From positions 992,001 to 1,056,000 of the forward strand of contig NZ_CP048437.1 in NCBI RefSeq assembly GCF_010509575.1: 64,000 nucleotides of DNA, written 5' to 3'. Source of the DNA: Faecalibacterium duncaniae. Its GTDB lineage: Bacteria > Bacillota > Clostridia > Oscillospirales > Ruminococcaceae. Numbering within the stretch: the first letter of the stretch is position 1; every line of letters begins with the position of its first letter. The translations under genes and the position numbers were made by a program. Positions 17,306 through 24,532 of this stretch are shown piece by piece. The notes below the pieces were generated by a model that was not told where the DNA came from, did no database searches, and saw nothing but the letters and a program-made list of their open reading frames with translations.

Positions 17306-17674
17306 ATGGCAAAAATCAACGACGTGCAGGTGATCGAGAAGAACACCGGCGAAAAGATCCAGTGGGAGCAGGACGGCTACCGTCTCAGCTTCGACGACGA
17401 CGCGCTCAGCGTCAAGGTTACCAAGTATCAGGGCGACGAGGCCCGCACCCTCGACGTGTGCATGGATCGCGGCGGTGATCTCATGCTCGGCACCCAGCCC
17501 GGCGGCCGCTATGTGGCCCAGATCGAGATCCCGGCCGCAACCTATACCGAGACACCGATCGAACCGCAGGAAGGCGCCGACGAGTCCGGCGATACCAACC
17601 GCCAGACCGTAGAGCGCACAAAGAACCCGCTCGACATGGCAGAGGTGAAGCTGATCCTCTGGAGCATTGAATAA
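17306..17674 (+). CDS. Hypothetical protein upstream of the DGR target
   Basis: A 122-residue acidic protein (IEKNTGEKIQWEQDGYRLSF, then PAATYTETPIEPQEGADESG) that is not recognised. It has AAAGGAGGT ahead of ATG and lies 20 bases before the gene whose end is diversified. It could be a chaperone or attachment partner for that protein, but only proximity suggests this. Confidence 0.5.
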   Translation: MAKINDVQVIEKNTGEKIQWEQDGYRLSFDDDALSVKVTKYQGDEARTLDVCMDRGGDLMLGTQPGGRYVAQIEIPAATYTETPIEPQEGADESGDTNRQTVERTKNPLDMAEVKLILWSIE

Positions 17675-17694
17675 GCAGAAAGGAGCACAAGAAA

Positions 17695-18792
17695 ATGGCA
17701 AATTTTGACCTCACCAATCTGGCAGTAAAAATGATCTGCCCGAACAACGTCGTCAAGACAGACGACACCGATCTCCCTTCCGTTCTGGTGTATATCCCGA
17801 AGTTTAAGAACTCGGACGTACTCACCGGCGGAAATGACAGCACCCACCCGGCCTTTATCGTCAACGGCGTGGAAATCCCCGGCTTTTACTACGGCAAGTA
17901 TCAGGCCAAGGTTTACAACTCCGTAGCGTACAGCCTGCCGGGAGAAGATCCAACCGCAAGTATCAACTTCGACACCGCACGCGCACGCTGCGAGGCCAAG
18001 GGCGCAGGCTGGCACCTGAGCACTAACGCAGAATGGGCCGCGATCGCTCTCTGGTGCAAGAAAAACGGCTTCCTCCCGTATGGTAACAACAACTACGGCA
18101 AAGACAGCCGCGAAAGCAACTACAAAGCCGTGCCGAGCTACTACGAAAGCAACAAGATCGCGAGAGTTGCAACCGGCACCGGCCCGATCTCATGGAGCCA
18201 CGACAAGACCATGGCTGGTATCTGGGATCTGAACGGCAACGTGTGGGAATGGCAGGGAGGAATCCGCCTTGTTTGGGGTGAGCTTCAGATCCTTGCAAAC
18301 AACGACGCAGCCGATCCGGACAACCCTCAGAACGCAACGAGCACATGCTGGAAGGCTATCAACGCCGCAGACGGCGCCCTCGTGGATCCTGAGAGCAAGA
18401 CGACCGACAGCTCCGCTCATGTTTCCGGTAAAACCGTAAAACTGGACTATGTGAACAACAAGTGGACGTACTCTACTTCGATCACCAACGCCAAAGATGA
18501 AAGCCGAAGCTGCGCCTTTTATCAGGTTACTGCTGACAGCTCGATCGGAGACGCTGCCAAGGTTATGCTGCGTGCTCTCGCCCTTCTCCCTGACTCTGAC
18601 GTCACTACGGACGTATACGAGGGCGACTACATGTGGTGGAATAACGGCGTAGCCGAGCGCTGCGTGTATCGCGGGGGCAGCTGGGGCGACGGTGCGTCCG
18701 CTGGTGTGTTCTCCCTCTACGGCCTCAACTCCCGCAGCTATGCGTACACGTACATCGGCTTCCGTGCCGCTTATATCCCGGAAATCCGGTAA
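17695..18792 (+). CDS. DGR target: variable protein with FGE/C-type-lectin-like fold
   Basis: A 365-residue protein that ends in the variable repeat. After an N-terminal attachment region (residues 1-65), residues about 65-365 read as a formylglycine-generating-enzyme/sulfatase-modifying fold: HLSTNAEWAAIALWCKKNG, AGIWDLNGNVWEWQGGIRLV with the GNVWEW signature, and the closing RGGSW to IGFRAAYI. This is the fold used by many DGR variable proteins. Variable residues are 329, 331, 332, 335, 340, 342, 344, 349, 351 and 353; residue 345 remains Asn as in the template. Position after tail-tip genes suggests a receptor-binding protein of the baseplate. Confidence 0.9.
   Translation: MANFDLTNLAVKMICPNNVVKTDDTDLPSVLVYIPKFKNSDVLTGGNDSTHPAFIVNGVEIPGFYYGKYQAKVYNSVAYSLPGEDPTASINFDTARARCEAKGAGWHLSTNAEWAAIALWCKKNGFLPYGNNNYGKDSRESNYKAVPSYYESNKIARVATGTGPISWSHDKTMAGIWDLNGNVWEWQGGIRLVWGELQILANNDAADPDNPQNATSTCWKAINAADGALVDPESKTTDSSAHVSGKTVKLDYVNNKWTYSTSITNAKDESRSCAFYQVTADSSIGDAAKVMLRALALLPDSDVTTDVYEGDYMWWNNGVAERCVYRGGSWGDGASAGVFSLYGLNSRSYAYTYIGFRAAYIPEIR
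18657..18771 (+). repeat. DGR variable repeat (VR)
   Basis: These 115 bases align without gaps to 19240-19354. There are 13 differences, each at a position where the template has A: three A-to-C, four A-to-G and six A-to-T. No other base differs. The mutable stretch is 18680-18751; the last 20 bases (from 18752) are identical and would be the homing-initiation end. After 18771 the similarity to the template stops. The repeat covers residues 322-359 of the target protein, 19 bases short of its stop codon. Confidence 0.96.
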
Positions 18793-18816
18793 TCTGGCAA
18801 TCTGAAAATCTGGCAT

Positions 18817-18848
18817 GAGGGTGGCCCACCAAGCCACCCTCTACCCTT
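18817..18848 (+). terminator. Perfect hairpin after VR; DGR homing structure and/or terminator
   Basis: GAGGGTGGC (18817-18825) pairs exactly with GCCACCCTC (18833-18841) across a seven-base loop, and four T residues follow at 18845-18848. The element begins 24 bases after the target stop codon and 45 bases after VR. In the Bordetella phage DGR a hairpin or cruciform downstream of VR promotes target recognition, so this may serve homing. The short T-run also allows partial termination. Which role applies cannot be told from sequence. Confidence 0.65.
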
Positions 18849-18863
18849 TTAAGGAGTAACAAC

Positions 18864-19208
18864 ATGGACAACTTACAACTGCGACAGCGTATCGTCCGGA
18901 GCATGATCCGGGTGAGCGAACGCACCGCAAATATGCGGAAACCCGAAAAATTCGAGTATCGCAAACACATGACGGCGGCGTTCATGGATATGCTGGAGCT
19001 CTGCATTGAGGCTAACCGGGCCAGAGGCTCGCGCCGGGCAGAACTCCAGAACAAAATGGACACCAAGCTGGACGTGCTGCGCTCTCTCGTAGACACGGCA
19101 GTTTCTCCGGAGGATCGCCTGATCTCTCCGGGGCTCCACGAAATATGGAGCAAGGAGCTGAACGAAATCGGGCGTATGCTCGGCGGCTGGAAAAAGTCGA
19201 ACGAGTAA
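18864..19208 (+). CDS. avd: DGR accessory variability protein, Avd-like
   Basis: A 114-residue helical, basic protein directly between VR and TR, the usual site of avd. The helices include LRQRIVRSMIRVSERTANMR, FMDMLELCIEANRARGSRRA and DTKLDVLRSLVDTA, and a C-terminal LNEIGRMLGGWKK is typical of four-helix Avd proteins. Avd forms a positively charged pentameric barrel that binds the reverse transcriptase and the template RNA. It has its own AAGGAG site at 18851-18856. Confidence 0.87.
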   Translation: MDNLQLRQRIVRSMIRVSERTANMRKPEKFEYRKHMTAAFMDMLELCIEANRARGSRRAELQNKMDTKLDVLRSLVDTAVSPEDRLISPGLHEIWSKELNEIGRMLGGWKKSNE

Positions 19209-19239
19209 AGCCCGTGGGGAATGTGTCGAGATAAAGGAG

Positions 19240-19354
19240 GCGCTGCGTGTATCGCGGGGGCAACTGGAACAACGGTGCGAACGCTGGTGTGTTCTACCTC
19301 AACGGCAACAACTCCCGCAGCAATGCGAACACGAACATCGGCTTCCGTGCCGCT
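19240..19354 (+). repeat. DGR template repeat (TR)
   Basis: The 115-base template aligned to VR (18657-18771). It contains ten AAY (Asn) codons and one TAC in the register of the target gene; reverse transcription with error at adenines turns these into many other codons. Nine of the ten AAY codons and the TAC differ in the present VR. The repeat starts 31 bases after the avd stop codon and lies upstream of the reverse transcriptase on the same strand, the common avd-TR-RT order. Confidence 0.96.
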
Positions 19355-19635
19355 CTTGCCTTATTTGTTTATTTTCTGAGGGCCAAGGCCCAGCAGAAAC
19401 ACCAAGGCAAAAGGGATGCATTTCCCGGCCGACAAGGCCAAAGATACACGCTCGTGCTGCTCTGCCGGTGGAGGCCACCGGGGACACCGAGCAAACCGCG
19501 CAGGCTGGCCGTTGTCTGCTATGCGGGCAGAAGGGGGATCCGGATCCTGCGGCGTGGCGGCCGCAGAGGAAAGATCTCACCGAGGAATGTCACAACGCGG
19601 GCCATAATTATGACAACACAAGGAGGAACGAGGAC
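19355..19635 (+). ncRNA. DGR RNA spacer between TR and reverse transcriptase
   Basis: This 281-base stretch shows no convincing gene of its own but holds compact inverted repeats: CCGGTGG/CCACCGG (19465-19471 with 19475-19481) and CTGCGGC/GCCGCAG (19547-19553 with 19560-19566), plus a small GGGC/GCCC pair at 19380-19391. In the Bordetella phage DGR the RNA between TR and the reverse transcriptase gene is needed to prime and support cDNA synthesis; these structures are likely its equivalent. An open frame from GTG 19247 runs through it but is judged incidental. Confidence 0.6.
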
Positions 19636-20781
19636 ATGGATCCAAGAAACCAGCCCTCCCTTCTGGAGAGAATATACTCGTGGGAGAATCTTCTGGACGC
19701 ATACCACGAGGCAGCAAGCGAGAAGTGGTACCGCAACGACGTGACCGCCTTCGCGGCGAATCTGGAGGAAAACCTGATCAGCATACAAAACGACTTGATC
19801 TGGCACACCTACAAAGTGGGCCGGTACCGGCAGTTCTACGTCCATGAACCGAAGAAACGGCTCGTCATGGCTCTGGGCTTCCGGGATCGTGTCGTGCAGT
19901 GGGCGATCTACCTCCAGACAAACCAGTACCTCGACAATGGCATGATATACCACAGCTACGGGTGCAGGGTGGGAAAAGGAACCACCAGAGCAGCCGACCG
20001 GCTTCAATACTGGTGCACGCTCGTGGATCGAAAGCCGGGCAAATGGTACTACCTGAAACTGGACGTATCAAAGTATTTTTACCGGGTGGATCACAGGGTA
20101 CTGCTCGACATACTCCGCCGGAAGTTCCCGAACGAGGACGGATACCTCTGGCTTATGGAAACGATTATAAATTGCGACCATACGCCCTTCGGACTGCCTC
20201 CGGGAAAGTCCGCCGACGAGATCCCACCGTCTGAAAGACTGTTCGAGGTAGGTATGCCGATCGGAAACCTCACGAGCCAGCTACTCGCGAACGTCTGCCT
20301 CAATGAGCTGGATCAGTATATCAAGCACGAGCTGAAAGCCCATTTTTACGACAGATACATGGACGACATGGCGCTGCTCTATCCTGACGCGGCCACCCTG
20401 AACCGGTGGAGGACTGCGATCGAGAAGTATCTGAACGAAGTCCTGCACCTCGAATTGAACAGCAAAACCACGATCGGGCTCGTCGAGCGCGGGATCACCT
20501 TCGTGGGCTGCCGGATCTATCCGGGGTACCGCAAGCCGACGGCTCAGTCGGTCAAGAAAATGAAGGCCCGTATGCGCTACATAGCGAAAGAATACGAGGC
20601 CGGGCTGATCGACTTCGACGCGGTAGACGCGACCATGCAGAGCTACTTCGGACTTATGGGGCACTGCTCCACTCACGGGCTCCAGAAATGGATCGAGAAA
20701 AATATTATTTTCAAACGCAAAGAAATGGCAGACATAGAGCTGCCGCAGGAGGTGACACAATGGGAATTGAATCAGTTTTGA
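19636..20781 (+). CDS. DGR reverse transcriptase
   Basis: A 381-residue reverse transcriptase. The first catalytic Asp is D143 in KLDVSKYFYRVD and the other two are in YMDD (residues 231-234). Motif 4 reads GMPIGNLTSQLLANV (196-210) with the SQ pair that marks DGR enzymes rather than the QG of retroviral or group II intron enzymes; there is no maturase or endonuclease domain. I chose ATG 19636 because AAGGAGG lies at 19620-19626; the frame is open further upstream (to 19468) but that part covers RNA structures. It copies TR into cDNA with errors at adenines. Its end overlaps the next gene by 22 bases. Confidence 0.95.
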   Translation: MDPRNQPSLLERIYSWENLLDAYHEAASEKWYRNDVTAFAANLEENLISIQNDLIWHTYKVGRYRQFYVHEPKKRLVMALGFRDRVVQWAIYLQTNQYLDNGMIYHSYGCRVGKGTTRAADRLQYWCTLVDRKPGKWYYLKLDVSKYFYRVDHRVLLDILRRKFPNEDGYLWLMETIINCDHTPFGLPPGKSADEIPPSERLFEVGMPIGNLTSQLLANVCLNELDQYIKHELKAHFYDRYMDDMALLYPDAATLNRWRTAIEKYLNEVLHLELNSKTTIGLVERGITFVGCRIYPGYRKPTAQSVKKMKARMRYIAKEYEAGLIDFDAVDATMQSYFGLMGHCSTHGLQKWIEKNIIFKRKEMADIELPQEVTQWELNQF

Positions 20782-21116
20782 TCGCCTGCCTTCCTTCGGC
20801 GATCACTGGGTTCTGTTTCTGGTGTATCGAGCAGAAAATCCAGAAACAGAGCAAGAAACTGGAGGAAGAAGAAAAAACACGACGAGAAGCTCAGGACAAG
20901 CGCGAAAAGCTCCACGAACAGCAGGAGCTTTTTTTAGTGCAGGGAGTGAACGCCGCGATCGCCCTCGGAGAAGCCACGGCCAGAGCCGTGCAGCGGATCC
21001 CGGACGCCCACTGCAACGGTGACATGCACGCGGCCCTCGACTACGCCGCCAAGGTCAAACACGAGCAGAAGGACTTCCTGACAAAGCAGGGGATCGAGTC
21101 CATTTATGAAAGCTAA
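20760..21116 (+). CDS. Small membrane-anchored coiled-coil protein
   Basis: A 118-residue protein with one N-terminal hydrophobic segment (SVLIACLPSAITGFCFWCIE) followed by a long charged coiled coil (KQSKKLEEEEKTRREAQDKR) and a helical end. The start ATG 20760 has AGGAGG at 20747-20752, within the reverse transcriptase coding end, so expression is linked to the DGR. Position at the head of the lysis cassette suggests a lysis or membrane role. Not assigned to a family. Confidence 0.6.
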   Translation: MGIESVLIACLPSAITGFCFWCIEQKIQKQSKKLEEEEKTRREAQDKREKLHEQQELFLVQGVNAAIALGEATARAVQRIPDAHCNGDMHAALDYAAKVKHEQKDFLTKQGIESIYES

Positions 21117-21128
21117 GGAGGTGACACC

Positions 21129-21509
21129 ATGACCGAGGAAACACTGGAACCGGTAGAAACCGGAACAGATCCGGAGGAACGGATCCAAGAGCTGACAGCC
21201 GAAAACCGTCGGCTCCGGAAACAGATCAAACGAATGAGAGAGGCTGCAGCCGCCAGCAAAAAGGTGGAATTTTCAAAAATTATCTTCTGCGGCGTTTCAA
21301 TCGTGACGATCTCGATCACCGTCTTTTCCTGCTGGATCATCTACTCCACCATGGACACCTCGGCCCTCGCCTACCTGATCCCGGCCGTGTTCGCTGAAAT
21401 GGCGAGCGCGACCGGTTTTTACTACACGAAGGCCAAGGCTGAAAACAAAATCAAATTGATGAACGCCAACGGCGTGCAGCCAGAGGCGGACAACTTCAAC
21501 GACTTCTAA
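21129..21509 (+). CDS. Two-segment membrane protein, possible holin-like
   Basis: A 126-residue protein: an N-terminal coiled coil (RIQELTAENRRLRKQIKRMR), then two hydrophobic segments (residues about 54-78, IIFCGVSIVTISITVFSCWI; and 84-103, LAYLIPAVFAEMASATGFYY), then a polar tail. Small two-segment membrane proteins next to an endolysin are often holins or holin regulators. It follows the previous gene by 12 bases and precedes the endolysin by 11. Confidence 0.6.
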   Translation: MTEETLEPVETGTDPEERIQELTAENRRLRKQIKRMREAAAASKKVEFSKIIFCGVSIVTISITVFSCWIIYSTMDTSALAYLIPAVFAEMASATGFYYTKAKAENKIKLMNANGVQPEADNFNDF

Positions 21510-21520
21510 GGAGGTGGAAC

Positions 21521-23104
21521 ATGTCACTCACAGGAAAAAACAACGAGGAAAAGATCTGGAATTTTCTCACCGGCAAGGGCCTGAACTCATACGGAGCCGC
21601 CGGGCTTATGGGGAACCTGTTCGCAGAGAGCGGGCTCAACCCTCACAACCTCCAGAACACCTACGAGAAAAAGCTCGGCTATACAGACAACAGCTACACC
21701 GAAGCGGTGGACTCCGGAAAGTATACCGGCTTCACGCATGACTCCGCAGGCTACGGCCTCGCCCAGTGGACATACTGGAGCCGCAAGGAGGCGCTCCTGA
21801 ATTATGTCAAGGCTGCCGGTGCCTCGATTGGAGATCTGGAGACTCAGCTCGGCTTCCTCTGGAAAGAGCTCGGCGAAAACTACGCCGCAGTGCTGGCCAC
21901 GCTGAAAAAGGCAACCAGTGTGAGACAGGCTTCCGACGCCGTACTGCTCAAATATGAACAGCCAAAGGATCAGAGCGCAAGCGTCCAGACGAAACGGGCC
22001 AGCTACGGGCAGACCTACTTCGACAAATACGCAACCAAGACAACCAACGACACACAAGGAGGTAAAACCATGAGCAATAGCCCATTAGTGGACTGCACAG
22101 TTTACAGCCCTAACCACAGCGGAAAAAGAACCCATTCGATCGACCGCCTGACTCCGCACTGCGTAGTCGGCCAGTTATCCGCCGAAACGATCGGCGCCTG
22201 CTTCCCTAAAGGCAGGGACGCAAGCTGCAACTACGGGATCGGGTACGACGGCCGCGTCTGCCTGATCGTGGACGAGTGCAACCGTAGCTGGTGCAGCTCC
22301 AGCAACGCAAACGACCAGAGAGCGATCACGATCGAGTGCGCCAGTGATAAGTCCGAACCATACGCCATGAAGTCCGCAGTTTATGAGAAACTGATCAAGC
22401 TCTGCGCTGACATCTGCAAGAGAAACGGAAAAACGAAGGTGCTCTGGCTCGGCAGCAAGGAGAAAGCTCTCACATACGAGCCGAAGGCGAACGAGATCGT
22501 CCTCACCGCACACCGCTGGTTTGCGAATAAATCGTGCCCCGGCGACTGGCTTTATTCCAGATACGGAGAGCTCGCCGACAGAATCAATGCGCTGCTCGGC
22601 TCTACTGACTCCGGCAGCTCCGGTGGAAGTTCTACGCCTTCCGGCGGCTCTGGCGTGAAATACTACGTCCAGACGGGAGCCTATAAGCAGAAGGCAAACG
22701 CCGACACTCAGCTCAAAAAGGTGAAAGCTGCCGGTTTTGACGCCATTCTCAAACAGTCCGGCGGCTTCTACAAGGTGCAGACCGGCGCCTACTCCAAGAA
22801 AGAAAACGCCGACGCCGAAGTCAAAAAGCTGAAAGCGAAGGGCTTCGACGCAATCGTGACGACCGACGGCGGAAGCACTGCCGGATCCACGAACTCTGAG
22901 ATCAAAGTCGGCGACGTGGTTCAGTTCTCTGGCGGCTCTCACTACGGAAGCGCTGCAGCTTCGACTGCTGCCGGAACTCCGAAAGCTGGCCCGGCCAAAG
23001 TCACCAGAATTGTGAAGGGCGCAAAGCACCCGTACCATATCGTACACACTGACAGCCAGTCCAATGTCTACGGCTGGGTGGACGCGGCCAACGTCTCGAA
23101 ATGA
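21521..23104 (+). CDS. Bifunctional endolysin: lysozyme-like and amidase, with SPOR domain
   Basis: A 527-residue wall hydrolase. Residues about 5-130 are a phage tail lysozyme-type domain with the likely catalytic Glu in GLMGNLFAESGLNP. Residues 184-360 form an N-acetylmuramoyl-L-alanine amidase with the zinc-ligand pattern PHCVVG, TAHRWF and KSCPGDW. A Gly/Ser linker leads to a SPOR peptidoglycan-binding domain (VKYYVQTGAYKQKANAD and YKVQTGAYSKKENADAE, residues about 383-452) and a C-terminal SH3-like domain (IKVGDVVQFSGGSHYG). An internal start at 22070 would give an amidase-SPOR-only form. It lies in the lysis cassette with no signal peptide, so it needs a holin. Confidence 0.93.
   Translation: MSLTGKNNEEKIWNFLTGKGLNSYGAAGLMGNLFAESGLNPHNLQNTYEKKLGYTDNSYTEAVDSGKYTGFTHDSAGYGLAQWTYWSRKEALLNYVKAAGASIGDLETQLGFLWKELGENYAAVLATLKKATSVRQASDAVLLKYEQPKDQSASVQTKRASYGQTYFDKYATKTTNDTQGGKTMSNSPLVDCTVYSPNHSGKRTHSIDRLTPHCVVGQLSAETIGACFPKGRDASCNYGIGYDGRVCLIVDECNRSWCSSSNANDQRAITIECASDKSEPYAMKSAVYEKLIKLCADICKRNGKTKVLWLGSKEKALTYEPKANEIVLTAHRWFANKSCPGDWLYSRYGELADRINALLGSTDSGSSGGSSTPSGGSGVKYYVQTGAYKQKANADTQLKKVKAAGFDAILKQSGGFYKVQTGAYSKKENADAEVKKLKAKGFDAIVTTDGGSTAGSTNSEIKVGDVVQFSGGSHYGSAAASTAAGTPKAGPAKVTRIVKGAKHPYHIVHTDSQSNVYGWVDAANVSK
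22070..23104 (+). CDS. Amidase-only form of the endolysin (in-frame internal start)
   Basis: ATG 22070 is in frame and has AAGGAGGT at 22056-22063, six bases upstream. The product of 344 residues begins MSNSPLVDCTVYSPNHSGKR, exactly at the amidase domain boundary (residue 184 of the long form). Other endolysins are known to make a shorter co-product from an internal start; in those cases it is often the wall-binding part, whereas here it retains catalysis. Site, frame and domain boundary are seen; production is inferred. Confidence 0.7.
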   Translation: MSNSPLVDCTVYSPNHSGKRTHSIDRLTPHCVVGQLSAETIGACFPKGRDASCNYGIGYDGRVCLIVDECNRSWCSSSNANDQRAITIECASDKSEPYAMKSAVYEKLIKLCADICKRNGKTKVLWLGSKEKALTYEPKANEIVLTAHRWFANKSCPGDWLYSRYGELADRINALLGSTDSGSSGGSSTPSGGSGVKYYVQTGAYKQKANADTQLKKVKAAGFDAILKQSGGFYKVQTGAYSKKENADAEVKKLKAKGFDAIVTTDGGSTAGSTNSEIKVGDVVQFSGGSHYGSAAASTAAGTPKAGPAKVTRIVKGAKHPYHIVHTDSQSNVYGWVDAANVSK

Positions 23105-23394
23105 GCACGGCCGCCAATGTTCTGCTGCTGATCGTGGCCGTGGCCGTCCATGCGATCTGGATCCGCTCCCTCGTGGAGTGGGACGGCTCACCATGCGACG
23201 CAGCAGACTGCAAAAGCTGCCCGTACTATCCGGGAAAGAATAGAAAGGAGAATCAACACCATGAACGAAGCTATGACTCAGATCCTCAACGCAGCGACGC
23301 CGATCCTCTGCCTGCTTATTACTGCCGGTGGTGCCTACCTCGTGGCGCTGCTCAAACGCCAGACAGCCCAGATCGAGAAAGATCTGGACAATGA
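23101..23394 (+). CDS. Small Cys-rich membrane protein overlapping endolysin and holin
   Basis: A 97-codon frame starting at an ATG that overlaps the endolysin stop (ATGA). Its first 25 residues are hydrophobic (NVLLLIVAVAVHAIWIRSLV), followed by EWDGSPCDAADCKSCPYYPG with three cysteines. The remaining part overlaps the holin frame by 134 bases and looks like out-of-frame reading. The N-terminal half seems real because the start is perfectly coupled and the Cys pattern is protein-like. Function is unknown. Confidence 0.45.
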   Translation: MSTAANVLLLIVAVAVHAIWIRSLVEWDGSPCDAADCKSCPYYPGKNRKENQHHERSYDSDPQRSDADPLPAYYCRWCLPRGAAQTPDSPDRERSGQ

Positions 23395-23788
23395 GACGGC
23401 CACCAAATACATGAACATGGCAGTGGACGCCGTAGCTCAGGCCGTGGCCTACACAGCCCAGACGTTCGCGGACTCACTGAAAGCCGAGGGCAAATTCACC
23501 AAAGAGAAGCAGCTCGAAGCCTTCGAGAAGTCCAAAAACAAGACACTGGAGATCCTCGGCGACACAACCGTGGCCGCCCTCCGTGAGATTTACGGCGACT
23601 TCGACGCATGGCTCGAAACCAAGATCGAGCAGGTATGCAGAGAAACCAAGGCCGCCAGCGAGTCACAGATCAAGGCAGCAACGGCCGACGCAGCAACAAC
23701 CGCGGCAAGTGTAGCGGCAACGATCGCCACCACTGCGGTGCAGCAGCTCGCAGCCGAAGCCCCGGCCGCTGAATCTAAAACAGAATAG
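23261..23788 (+). CDS. Phage holin, LLH family
   Basis: A 175-residue protein with one N-terminal membrane segment (ILNAATPILCLLITAGGAYL) and a KATKYMNMAVDAVAQAV-type helical region, matching the LLH-family holins of Firmicute phages. The start ATG 23261 is preceded by AAAGGAG at 23244-23250; longer starts upstream would only read shadow sequence. The C-terminal 40 residues are Ala/Thr-rich. It makes the membrane hole for the endolysin. It ends the rightward late operon just before a strong terminator. Confidence 0.82.
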   Translation: MNEAMTQILNAATPILCLLITAGGAYLVALLKRQTAQIEKDLDNETATKYMNMAVDAVAQAVAYTAQTFADSLKAEGKFTKEKQLEAFEKSKNKTLEILGDTTVAALREIYGDFDAWLETKIEQVCRETKAASESQIKAATADAATTAASVAATIATTAVQQLAAEAPAAESKTE

Positions 23789-23816
23789 GCCCCTGACACG
23801 TTCAGGACATAAAGAA

Positions 23817-23855
23817 AGCCCGGCGGGAGTGTTATCTCCTACCGGGCTATTTTTT
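23817..23855. terminator. Bidirectional terminator between late operon and convergent gene
   Basis: AGCCCGG (23817-23823) pairs with CCGGGCT (23842-23848), with an internal mismatch and then GGAG/CTCC; T residues follow at 23850-23855. On the other strand, the same stem is followed by a TTTCTTT stretch. It serves the holin gene from the left and the minus-strand gene from the right; it overlaps the minus-strand stop codon by two bases. Confidence 0.85.
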
Positions 23856-24492
23856 ATAAGCAGGCCAGCGCCGCCTTATATGCCTTCGATCTCGTGTTTG
23901 GCTTCTGAAAGTCGTAGCGATCGCGGCCCTCTACTGACTTTGCAAGAGCAGGATCCGCCACCACCTGATCGGCAAACTGGCAAAACTTCAAATACTGCGG
24001 AGCTTTTCGAGGATCCTCCAGAGCGGATCCGGAAACACTGGCAGCAACCGCATGGGCGAAAAGGATCGCCTTCTCCCTGATCGGAAGCTGGCAGACCATA
24101 CAGTCGAGCAGACCACCCTCTCCGGCCAACGTAGAGAAACAAACGCCACAGCTCTGAGCATACTCCACAAGACCGGGAGCGGGATCCCGATCGTCTCCGA
24201 TCTCCGCCCTGCTGATCAACGCGGTGGCGTCCACAACCGTGCAACCTTCTGGGAGACGAACGCCAAGATCTGCGGCGTACCGCTGCTGCTTTTCAGATGG
24301 CGGCAGGAATGGGATCGCCTCAACACTCTGCGGATCCACGCAGCCAAGGGCTGCCGCCTTCTCTACTGCTGCCGCTTCTGAACCGGCGTCCACCTTTTTG
24401 TACTTTTTCTTTCCTGTCCCCGGATCTTTTCCCCAGATCCCAAAAATTCCATAATTACAAAACCCGCCGAACGGGCCTTTCTTTCCAACCAT
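23854..24492 (-). CDS. Unassigned, separately transcribed prophage gene (moron-like)
   Basis: A 212-residue protein not recognised as a named family. The N-terminus is Gly/Lys-rich (GKKGPFGGFCNYGIFGIWGK). In the middle, PSEKQQRYAADLGVRLPEG followed by VVDATALISRAE resembles a small helical module (T/S-x-K-Q-x-x-Y-A-x-x-L-G) found in several phage proteins. A CGVCFSTLAGEGGLLDCMVC segment could bind zinc. It runs against its neighbours, with its own promoter (24549-24578) and terminator. That arrangement is typical of morons expressed from the prophage, such as exclusion or fitness genes, but the role is unknown. Confidence 0.7.
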   Translation of the reverse strand: MVGKKGPFGGFCNYGIFGIWGKDPGTGKKKYKKVDAGSEAAAVEKAAALGCVDPQSVEAIPFLPPSEKQQRYAADLGVRLPEGCTVVDATALISRAEIGDDRDPAPGLVEYAQSCGVCFSTLAGEGGLLDCMVCQLPIREKAILFAHAVAASVSGSALEDPRKAPQYLKFCQFADQVVADPALAKSVEGRDRYDFQKPNTRSKAYKAALACL

Positions 24493-24532
24493 GCCATGCC
24501 CTCCTAATTCTTTTTTGCGTTTATTCGCTTTT

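Noticed and set aside
19468..19635. Longer N-terminus for the reverse transcriptase
   Set aside because: The frame is open but covers the structured DGR spacer, and a good ribosome binding site places the start at 19636.
19636..20781. Reverse transcriptase as a group II intron or retron enzyme
   Set aside because: Motif 4 has SQ, there is no maturase or endonuclease domain, and a matched VR/TR pair with A-only changes is present.
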